Shown: positions 1 to 5,109 of the stretch, in pieces | Layout of the letters: every line of letters starts with the position of its first letter | Numbering within the stretch: position 1 is the first letter of the stretch | Source: Clostridia bacterium | GTDB taxonomy: Bacteria; Bacillota; Clostridia; Oscillospirales; CAG-272 | Direction of reading: 5' to 3' | NCBI GenBank assembly: GCA_017518025.1 | Contig: JAFWWR010000252.1 | Location: 1-5,109, forward strand | DNA: 5,109 nt | Position numbers and translations under genes: made by a program | Notes under the pieces: generated by a model | Database searches by the model: none | What the model saw: only the letters and a program-made list of their open reading frames with translations | What the model was told of the DNA's origin: nothing

Positions 1-2216
1 CGGATCCCGTAGTCCCGCCCATCGAAATCAACGAATCCCGGATCGTCGTCCGTGATGAAGTTGGTGTCGAGCCCCGTGGCGGTCTCCTCGCCGTTGTCCA
101 ACTTGTACGGCCGGGCGGCGCGGACGATCACGTTGTTCTCGTAGTGATTGCACCATGGCGTGCGAAGCCTCCGCTCCGCGGAGCCGGATTTTTCGACGTA
201 ATCCGGGTTCTGCAGGTCTTCGTGATGCTGAAATACCGCCCTCACGAAGTCACGGTAGGTGGGGTTGCGCCCCAGGTACTTCCCGTTGCCGAACTCCTTC
301 GCCGTGTTATAGATCCCGGAGAAAACCATCTTCCAGTGATCGAAGGTGCAGAGCCAGTAGGAGATATCCCCGCCGAAGGCGAAATACCCGGCGTCGATGC
401 TGATGTTGTTCCAGAAGCAGTGCTCGCCTCCGTTGTGGTAGTTGTAGGAGCGGCCGCCGCTGTCCCAGGTGGTGCCGTCGCCGGTGGTGCCGTTGCCCAC
501 GACGATGTTCCCGTAGGCGTACATCCCCCGGGACAGGTCGTCGAAGTAGATCCCGTAGTCGCCCATGGCGAAATCGCAGAGATAATTGTATCTGTAGTGA
601 TTCCCGCAGGAGGAGCATCCTCCTCCGGCGACGTAGATCATGCCGGTGTCGTGGGTCTCCGTGTCGCCGCCCCTTATCACGTTGTATTCCATGACGCCCT
701 CGTTATTGCCGGCGTCAAAGATGGTCGTGTTCTCGATATAGTTATGGGAGACCACGTTGCCCACTCCGTTTGTACTGTAGACGCCGAACCGGTTGTGCGG
801 GTTTATCACCGTGCAGTTCTGTATGAAGTTGTGCGACGGGATGAGATTCTTTCTGTCGCCGCCGCTGACGCCTGCGGCTGAGTTGGAGAAGTGCTCGATC
901 ACCGAGGCGATAATACCGCAGTTTTTGCCTCCGCGGATCGCCACGGCGCACTCTTCCCGTCCGGAACCGTTCACGGTACCGGTAACACGGCACCGCTGGA
1001 TCAGCACTTTCTCGCTGTCCTTGACAATAAACGCGGATCCGGCGCATCTTCCGGCGTCGAGGCCGTCGATGAGCACATTTTTCGCCCCTTCGATCACGAA
1101 GAGATCCACGGGCTCCGACACGAACCGCACGTCGTCGTCCCCGTGAAACTCCCCGTCCGGAGGATACACGTAGAGCACGCCCTCATCCCGGTCGATATAC
1201 CACTCTCCGGGGGCGTCAAGCTCCTCGAAAACGTTGAGGAAAAAGTAGTTGTTGCTGTCGGTGTTTCTTATGGGATACCGGTCGAAGGGGCGCGTTCCCC
1301 TCACGGTGTTTGTTTCTTTGCTAAAGGAGCCTATCTGCGCGAATCTGCGCCACCACTCGAACCCGAGGCCGCCGTAGAGCCAGATATCGTCTCTCTTCTC
1401 CCAGGAGAACGGGCGGTCGTCCTGCAGCTCGAACTCCCAGACCGTCTCCTTCCCGGCAAAGGAGTCCCAGGTGGAGGGGTTGTCCGGACCTTCGGCGGCG
1501 CCGGAGATGATCCTGCCCACCCGGAGAAGATCCTCGTCCGCGTTGGGATAACGGGCAAGGTCCCGGGGAACGCTGTTGATGATCAGCGAGGATCCCGAGA
1601 CGGCGAAATACTCTCTGATGAAATTCGCCACCGATCCGTATTCCGTGATTCCCAGCTTCCGCAGATCGGAGCAAACCACGTGTTCTGCCGCGTCCGGCTT
1701 GAGACGCCGCCTCATCCTGCCTTCCGGCACGGGGCGGAACGACGACACGGGAATACTGAACGAGGCTGAGATCCGGGGCTTTCTTTCCCCCTCGGAGGTG
1801 ATGATAAGCGGAGACGACTCGGCCCCGGAGTGTTCCTCTCCGATGACGACGGACCGGGGCAGGTCGTAGTCCCCGTCCCGGACGACGATCTTCGCGCCCC
1901 CGAGGCCGCTGACTCTCATCAGGGCCTCCTCTATAGTGCGGAGAGGCGTCCAGGCGGATCCGTCGGCGCTGTCGTCTCCGTCCTCAGCCACGTAGAACGT
2001 GTTTTTGTTTGACTCCGGAAATCCGTCTGGGCTGAAAGGATGGATCACGTTCAGCTCGTCCGGCAGCTCCGCCACCGAGGCGAAGAAACGGTCTCTGACG
2101 CCGCCCTCTTCCGTGGGGCGCGCCTCGATCGGCGGATATTCCGTCGGCATATTGAGGTCGATCACGAACTTGTCCGTCACGACCTCTCTCAGCCGCGCAG
2201 TTGTGTTGTTTCTCAC
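1..2216 (-). CDS. Right-handed parallel beta-helix protein, probable carbohydrate-active enzyme (partial, C-terminus off the left edge)
   Basis: An uninterrupted frame of 738 codons runs from a GTG start at 2216 to the window edge; the stop lies outside. The start is well fixed: AAAGGA (2230-2225) sits 8 nt upstream, and an in-frame TAA lies 24 nt before the GTG. Residues 74-120 carry the entry motif of DUF1565-like beta-helix proteins (FYVAEDGDDSADGSAW, then TIEEAL, then GGAKIVVRDGDYDL). A segment around 130-335 looks like an insert. WYIDRDEGVLYVYPP (from W339) precedes Asn-rich, Ile/Val-alternating coils typical of a parallel beta-helix. Late motifs HDTGMIY (D523), GIYFDD (D559, D560) and HNGGEHCFWNNI (594-605) resemble those in GH141-type and related polysaccharide-active beta-helix enzymes; the acidic residues are candidate catalytic groups. 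The N-terminus (RNNTTARLREVV) is polar, with no signal peptide or membrane segment, so a cytoplasmic enzyme is inferred. A lyase, a different hydrolase or a non-catalytic binding role remain possible. Fold is fairly sure; substrate is unknown. Confidence 0.82.
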   Translation of the reverse strand, partial: MRNNTTARLREVVTDKFVIDLNMPTEYPPIEARPTEEGGVRDRFFASVAELPDELNVIHPFSPDGFPESNKNTFYVAEDGDDSADGSAWTPLRTIEEALMRVSGLGGAKIVVRDGDYDLPRSVVIGEEHSGAESSPLIITSEGERKPRISASFSIPVSSFRPVPEGRMRRRLKPDAAEHVVCSDLRKLGITEYGSVANFIREYFAVSGSSLIINSVPRDLARYPNADEDLLRVGRIISGAAEGPDNPSTWDSFAGKETVWEFELQDDRPFSWEKRDDIWLYGGLGFEWWRRFAQIGSFSKETNTVRGTRPFDRYPIRNTDSNNYFFLNVFEELDAPGEWYIDRDEGVLYVYPPDGEFHGDDDVRFVSEPVDLFVIEGAKNVLIDGLDAGRCAGSAFIVKDSEKVLIQRCRVTGTVNGSGREECAVAIRGGKNCGIIASVIEHFSNSAAGVSGGDRKNLIPSHNFIQNCTVINPHNRFGVYSTNGVGNVVSHNYIENTTIFDAGNNEGVMEYNVIRGGDTETHDTGMIYVAGGGCSSCGNHYRYNYLCDFAMGDYGIYFDDLSRGMYAYGNIVVGNGTTGDGTTWDSGGRSYNYHNGGEHCFWNNISIDAGYFAFGGDISYWLCTFDHWKMVFSGIYNTAKEFGNGKYLGRNPTYRDFVRAVFQHHEDLQNPDYVEKSGSAERRLRTPWCNHYENNVIVRAARPYKLDNGEETATGLDTNFITDDDPGFVDFDGRDYGI

Positions 2217-2237
2217 TTTTTCTTTCCTTTCTTCTTA

Positions 2238-2284
2238 CAAGAAAAGGCGGCGGAGGATGATATTATCTTCCGTCACCTTTCTTT
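2238..2284 (-). terminator. Imperfect hairpin with U-rich 3' arm, possible terminator or leader structure before the beta-helix gene
   Basis: On the minus strand AAGAAAGG (2283-2276) can pair with CCTTTTCTT (2247-2239) with one bulged base. Inside it, CGGA and TCCG arms plus a small GAT/ATC pair can extend the structure. The 3' arm is U-rich, as in an intrinsic terminator, and it could end the zinc-ribbon transcript. It ends only about 22 nt before the GTG start and overlaps neither the Shine-Dalgarno site nor the start. If it terminates fully, the beta-helix gene would need a promoter inside it; only a weak GATAAT (2267-2262) without a good -35 is visible. Irregular pairing keeps confidence low. 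Confidence 0.35.
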
Positions 2285-2308
2285 TTTTCGTATTTTGATC
2301 GCAGCGCC

Positions 2309-2329
2309 GGGAACGTGTACGCCGTCCCC
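2309..2329 (-). other. Stem-loop immediately after the zinc-ribbon gene stop codon
   Basis: Starting at the base after the TGA, GGGGACG (2329-2323) pairs with CGTTCCC (2315-2309). This gives a 7-bp stem with one G-U pair and a 7-nt loop. No U-tract follows, so it is not a classical intrinsic terminator. It could protect the 3' end of the zinc-ribbon mRNA or be chance in GC-rich DNA. Confidence 0.3.
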
Positions 2330-2767
2330 TCAGTCTTTGTCCTCGTTGTCGAGTTCTTCGCCGATCACGCTGTCGATGTCCGTGTCGTCCGCCTGCTCCG
2401 GCTCCGGTCTCTCCTGCTTCTCGCCGCAGATGGGGCAGTAGAAGACGTCCTTCGGTACTTCCGTGCCGCAGGAGGGGCAGATGGTGGTCTTTCTGTACTC
2501 CGCCAGCTTCTCCTTGTAGGCCCTGATGTCGCCCTTGATCTTGTCCGCCTGCATGATGAGCGTGGCGATCTCGGCGGCGTTGTCCGCGCCCTCTCTCTCG
2601 GAGGCGTAGAACAGACTTCCTATCTTGGAGAATGTGGATCTGAGCCGAGCTTCCTCCGCTCTTATGTTGAACTTGACTCTTGCGATGCCCGTGAGCTCGC
2701 TCGTCTTTTTCGCGGCGGCCGCCGCTGCGTCGGTGACGCTTTTCTGGATACCGTCAAAAAATGCCAT
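2330..2767 (-). CDS. Zinc-ribbon coiled-coil protein of unknown function
   Basis: Complete 145-aa protein starting at ATG 2767, with an ideal Shine-Dalgarno GGAGG (2780-2776) 8 nt upstream. Three parts are visible. Residues 1-30 form an Ala/Lys-rich amphipathic start (MAFFDGIQKS, a run of Ala at 14-19). Residues about 30-93 are charged and helical, likely a coiled coil. Then comes a zinc ribbon with two CPxCG-type knuckles, CPSCG (C97, C100) and CPICG (C111, C114), which should bind one Zn2+. The tail from about 120 is strongly acidic (Glu/Asp-rich, ending DNEDKD). Proteins with an N-terminal MAFFD-like start, a coiled coil and one zinc ribbon are common in Clostridia and mostly uncharacterised. 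No signal peptide or membrane helix is seen, so it is probably cytoplasmic. It has its own promoter, so it is likely expressed independently of mgtE. Nothing here fixes its partner or role. Confidence 0.88.
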   Translation of the reverse strand: MAFFDGIQKSVTDAAAAAAKKTSELTGIARVKFNIRAEEARLRSTFSKIGSLFYASEREGADNAAEIATLIMQADKIKGDIRAYKEKLAEYRKTTICPSCGTEVPKDVFYCPICGEKQERPEPEQADDTDIDSVIGEELDNEDKD

Positions 2768-2824
2768 TATAGTTACCTCCGTTATATGGGAATATGTTTT
2801 GTTATCCGGATCTCTCTAAATTAA

Positions 2825-2854
2825 ACTATACTATACTTATGCGGCGAAAGTCAA
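2825..2854 (-). promoter_or_regulatory. Sigma-A type promoter for the zinc-ribbon gene
   Basis: The -35 is TTGACT (2854-2849) and the -10 is TATAGT (2830-2825); each is a five-of-six match to consensus, and the spacer is 18 nt. An overlapping TATAGT lies 5 nt upstream but would leave only 13 nt to the -35. Transcription would begin near 2818, giving a leader of about 50 nt before the ATG at 2767. The leader carries an 8-bp palindrome ATCCGGAT (2811-2804) just after the predicted start, which could be an operator but is too short to claim. Confidence 0.75.
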
Positions 2855-2858
2855 GGGG

Positions 2859-2879
2859 AAACCGGGATTTTCCCGATTT
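2859..2879 (-). terminator. Hairpin terminator downstream of mgtE
   Basis: Bases 2879-2871 pair with 2867-2859 in a 9-bp stem (AAA, a T-G wobble, then CGGGA with TCCCG) around an AAA loop, only 3 nt after the mgtE stop codon (2885-2883). On the minus strand the 3' arm ends in just UUU before CCCC, a weak U-tract. Read on the plus strand the same hairpin is followed by six U residues and would be the better terminator. The stem ends 4 nt before the -35 of the next promoter, so it separates the two transcription units. Confidence 0.6.
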
Positions 2880-2882
2880 TTT

Positions 2883-4250
2883 CTATCCTCTGATGATCAG
2901 CTTCGCCACGTTGAAGTACACGAGCAGCGAGAGAGCGTCAACGATGGTAGTGATGAACGGACTCGCCATTACCGCCGGATCGAATCCTATTCGTTTCGCC
3001 AGTATGGGGAGCGTGGCGCCGACCAGCTTCGCTATGATGACCACCGCCACCAGGGTAATGGAGACCACGAGTGCCGCGGGCATGCTGACCCGGTCGATGA
3101 GCATCATCTTGCCGAAATTCACCACTGCGAGGGTGATTCCGCACAGCACAGCCACGCGGAGCTCTTTCCAGAGGATGCGGAAAATGTCGCCCATTTTGAT
3201 CTCGTCAAGGGAAAGTCCGCGGATGACGGTGACGGAGACCTGACCTCCGGCGTTACCTCCGGTGTCCATGAGCATCGGTATAAACGCGATCAGCGCCGCC
3301 ATGGCGGCGGAGGAAGTCAGCGAATCCTCGAAGTGCTGGAGGATCCGGCTGGTGAACGTGGCGGATACCATCAGGAGCAGCAGCCACGGGATCCTTTTTT
3401 TCCAGGTGTCGAAAATGCTCGTTTTAAGGTACGGCCTGTCGGTCGGCGTGATAGCCGCCATGATCTCGATGTCTTCCGTGTCCCCGCTTTCGATGATGTC
3501 CATAGCGTCGTCGTACGTGACGATGCCGACCAGGCGGTTTTCGTTGTCCACCACCGGGATCGCCATCAGGTCGTAACGGGACATGGCTCTCGCTGTCTCT
3601 TCCTTGTCGTCCAGGGTGTTGACGCTGATGACCTGCTCGTCCATCAGATCCCCCACGGTGGCGTTTTCGTCCTTCGCGGTGAGGATATCCTTCACGGTGA
3701 CGACGCCGATCAGGTGGCGGCCGCTGTCCGTGACGTAGCAGGTGTAGACGGTCTCCTTGGTCAGCCCGGTCTTGCGGATGTGGCGGAACACGTCCTCGGC
3801 TGTCATGGACGCTTTCAGATCCACGAACTCCGTGGTCATGATGGTGCCGGTACTGTCCTTCGGATAGTTCAGTATCTCGTTGATCTCCTTGCGCTTCTGG
3901 GGGTCGGCGTGGAGGAGGATACGCTTTACCACGTTGGCGGGCATCTCCTCGATGATGTCGACGGTATCGTCCACGAACAGGTCGCTGATGACCGCGCTCA
4001 GCTCCTTGTCGCTGAACGCCGTGATTAGGGTTTTCTGGGTCTCGCTGTCCATCTCGACGAAACAGTCCGCCGCCGATTCCTTCGGCAGGATCCTGAAAAG
4101 GATGGGGATGTACTCCTCGTCGATCAGGTCAAATACCATCGCCGCGTCCGCAGGTTCGAACGCGGTCATCATACTTCGGAGCTCGTGAAATTGCCTTTCT
4201 TTCAGTAATTCCTCGATCTTCGGTACGGCTTCTCTGATCTCGTCAGTCAT
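2883..4250 (-). CDS. mgtE: Magnesium transporter MgtE
   Basis: Complete 455-aa protein of normal family length. It is a homodimeric Mg2+-selective channel of the inner membrane, gated by cytosolic Mg2+. Domain order is canonical: an all-helical N domain (about 8-128), then YPKDSTGTIMTTEFVD leading into CBS1 (about 135-195) and CBS2 (about 200-255, MAIPVVDNENRLVGIVTYDD). A plug-helix linker ends in PYLKTSIF, and five membrane segments lie near 287-306, 314-337, 363-386, 392-416 and 430-453. The family signature DTGGNAGGQ is at 329-337. D424 (GFDPA) and D438 (VDALSLL) match by position and 14-residue spacing the pore aspartates known as Asp418 and Asp432 in Thermus thermophilus MgtE, so the channel should be functional. 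Start ATG 4250 has AAAGGAG (4266-4260) 9 nt upstream. It lies 28 nt after rpe, and this gap is too short to hold an M-box riboswitch. Regulation of activity through Mg2+ binding between the N and CBS domains is family knowledge. Confidence 0.97.
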   Translation of the reverse strand: MTDEIREAVPKIEELLKERQFHELRSMMTAFEPADAAMVFDLIDEEYIPILFRILPKESAADCFVEMDSETQKTLITAFSDKELSAVISDLFVDDTVDIIEEMPANVVKRILLHADPQKRKEINEILNYPKDSTGTIMTTEFVDLKASMTAEDVFRHIRKTGLTKETVYTCYVTDSGRHLIGVVTVKDILTAKDENATVGDLMDEQVISVNTLDDKEETARAMSRYDLMAIPVVDNENRLVGIVTYDDAMDIIESGDTEDIEIMAAITPTDRPYLKTSIFDTWKKRIPWLLLLMVSATFTSRILQHFEDSLTSSAAMAALIAFIPMLMDTGGNAGGQVSVTVIRGLSLDEIKMGDIFRILWKELRVAVLCGITLAVVNFGKMMLIDRVSMPAALVVSITLVAVVIIAKLVGATLPILAKRIGFDPAVMASPFITTIVDALSLLVYFNVAKLIIRG

Positions 4251-4278
4251 ACACCTCGTCTCCTTTCTTTTTTAAGTA

Positions 4279-4986
4279 TCAGGGTTCTTCCCTCGCGGAA
4301 ATACCGCCTACAGCCGCCTCGGCCGCCGCTTTGAGCGATGCCGCGGCTCGCGGCAGATCGCCGGAACGGAAGAACGACGTTCCGACCACGAAATTATCCG
4401 CCCCCGCAACCGCGCAGGAGCCGATATTCGAAACGTTGACGCCTCCGTCCACCTGGACGGACACGGCGGGATTGTCGCGGTCAGCCATTTGTCTGACGGC
4501 GGCGATCTTCGGGAGCATACGCTCCATGAATCTCTGCCCGCCGAAGCCCGGTTCCACGGTCATTACGAGGACCATGTCGCAAAGGGGGATGAGATCCCTC
4601 ACGCATTCGGCTCCGAATGCGGGCTTCAGCGCCACGGCGGCCTTCATGCCGAGAGCGCGGACGTCTTTCAGTATGCCCGCGACTTTGTCCGCGTCGCCGA
4701 TGTCGGAGTGGACGGTCACCGAGTACGCTCCCGCGTCCCGCAGCCGCTCGAGATACTTCTCCGGCACGACCGTCATCATATGCACGTCCACGGGAACGGT
4801 GACGACGGAACAGATCTTTTCGATGATATCGAATCCGAAGCTGATGTTCGGCACGTACACGCCGTCCATCACGTCGGCGTGGAGCATTTCCACACCTGCC
4901 CCGACCGTATCGGCGAGACTTTTTTCAAGGTGGAGGAAATCGCACGCCAGAAGGGACGGATTGATGATGAAATTTCTCTCTTTCAC
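4279..4986 (-). CDS. rpe: Ribulose-phosphate 3-epimerase
   Basis: This cytoplasmic TIM-barrel enzyme interconverts D-ribulose 5-phosphate and D-xylulose 5-phosphate in the pentose phosphate pathway. Taking the GTG at 4986 as start gives 235 aa. Visible motifs are NPSLLACDF (from residue 9), HADVMDGVYVPN with metal ligand H36 and acid-base D38, VDVHMM with H69, MTVEPGFGGQRFM (phosphate loop region, 142-154), VQVDGGVN with the second catalytic aspartate D180, and GADNFVVGTSFF. All four metal/catalytic positions are present. An ATG 12 nt upstream (4998) would give 239 aa. The GTG is preferred because GGAG sits 6 nt before it and it forms a GTGA overlap with an upstream frame, whereas the ATG has only a weak GGA. 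Lys-Pro in ALKPAF and Glu in VEPGFGGQ are closer to eukaryotic-type Rpe than to the common bacterial NPGFGGQ form. A related 6-phosphate ketohexose epimerase (AlsE-like) is a less likely alternative. It is probably cotranscribed with mgtE. Confidence 0.95.
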   Translation of the reverse strand: MKERNFIINPSLLACDFLHLEKSLADTVGAGVEMLHADVMDGVYVPNISFGFDIIEKICSVVTVPVDVHMMTVVPEKYLERLRDAGAYSVTVHSDIGDADKVAGILKDVRALGMKAAVALKPAFGAECVRDLIPLCDMVLVMTVEPGFGGQRFMERMLPKIAAVRQMADRDNPAVSVQVDGGVNVSNIGSCAVAGADNFVVGTSFFRSGDLPRAAASLKAAAEAAVGGISAREEP

Positions 4987-5108
4987 GGTGTTCTCCATTT
5001 TTCCACGGTGGGTCGTCGCCTGAACTTCCGCGACTTGCGGTCACGGAAAACATGGCGCGTCATATCATAAAACTGAGCCGATCCGTCGGCTCCCGGAACA
5101 GTATCCGT
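4983..5108 (-). CDS. C-terminal end of an upstream gene, unidentified (partial)
   Basis: An open frame enters at the right edge and gives 41 residues before TGA at 4985-4983. The visible end is basic (FRDRKSRKFRRRPTVEKW). A frame this short can be open by chance. Its support is the stop codon, which overlaps the Shine-Dalgarno-preceded GTG of rpe as GTGA, the usual layout of translationally coupled genes. The other two minus-strand frames hit stops within the first 50 nt. In many Bacillota the gene before rpe is rsgA (ribosome-assembly GTPase), and a basic tail would fit, but no RsgA signature is in the visible part, so I give no name. Codon third positions are less GC-rich than in rpe. Confidence 0.45.
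   Translation of the reverse strand, partial: TDTVPGADGSAQFYDMTRHVFRDRKSRKFRRRPTVEKWRTP
4984..4996 (-). promoter_or_regulatory. Ribosome binding site that decides the rpe start
   Basis: GGAG (4996-4993) is followed by AACACC and then GTG (4986-4984). This site lies inside the last codons of the upstream frame and favours the GTG over the ATG at 4998, whose last base forms the first G of the site. Confidence 0.5.
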
Positions 5109-5109
5109 C

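Noticed and set aside
144..1769. Long plus-strand open frames (144-881 and 891-1769).
   Set aside because: They are antisense to the beta-helix gene, have Val/Gly/Ala/His/Arg-biased compositions with no recognisable motifs, and lack good ribosome sites. They follow from GC-rich codon use on the minus strand.
2262..2267. GATAAT as a -10 element for the beta-helix gene.
   Set aside because: No acceptable -35 lies 16-18 nt upstream (the region reads A-rich), and the element sits in the loop of the hairpin.
2804..2811. Palindrome ATCCGGAT downstream of the zinc-ribbon promoter as an operator.
   Set aside because: Eight bases, occurring once, with no linked regulator in view; noted only in the promoter entry.
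3333..4028. Plus-strand open frame of 231 codons opposite mgtE.
   Set aside because: Low-complexity Val/Asp/His-rich translation fully inside the well-supported mgtE gene; a shadow frame.
4251..4278. Possible M-box riboswitch before mgtE.
   Set aside because: The gap is only 28 nt and holds just an A-rich stretch and the ribosome binding site.
4331..5070. Plus-strand open frames opposite rpe (4331-5023 and 4489-5070).
   Set aside because: The minus-strand Rpe has all catalytic motifs; these frames show no protein family features.

Overview
The window looks like a GC-rich Bacillota (Firmicutes) chromosome, probably an uncultured clostridial lineage. This rests on A/G-rich Shine-Dalgarno sites, a good sigma-A type promoter, and the gene types: a clostridial-style single zinc-ribbon coiled-coil protein, MgtE and Rpe. 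Taxonomy is inferred from gene content and was not tested by any search. All supported genes lie on the minus strand, so transcription runs from the right edge to the left edge. The long plus-strand open frames are antisense shadows.

In transcription order: (1) At the right edge, about 41 codons of the C-terminus of an unidentified gene end in a GTGA overlap with the next start. (2) rpe, ribulose-phosphate 3-epimerase, is complete. (3) mgtE, a magnesium channel/transporter with N, two CBS and five-helix membrane domains, is complete and starts 28 nt after rpe ends. These three look like one transcription unit. A stable hairpin follows mgtE. (4) After it comes a clear promoter (TTGACT, 18 nt, TATAGT) and a 145-aa zinc-ribbon/coiled-coil protein. 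(5) A 113-nt spacer with two hairpins leads to a large right-handed parallel beta-helix protein. At least 738 codons of it are visible and it runs off the left edge. It resembles carbohydrate-active beta-helix enzymes (GH141-like motifs) but has no visible signal peptide.

Rpe (pentose phosphate pathway) and MgtE (Mg2+ uptake) are housekeeping genes with no obvious shared pathway. The zinc-ribbon gene is separately promoted. The beta-helix protein is the accessory-looking element and the least characterised gene here. I see no mobile element, CRISPR array, tRNA or rRNA, and no convincing new multi-gene system.
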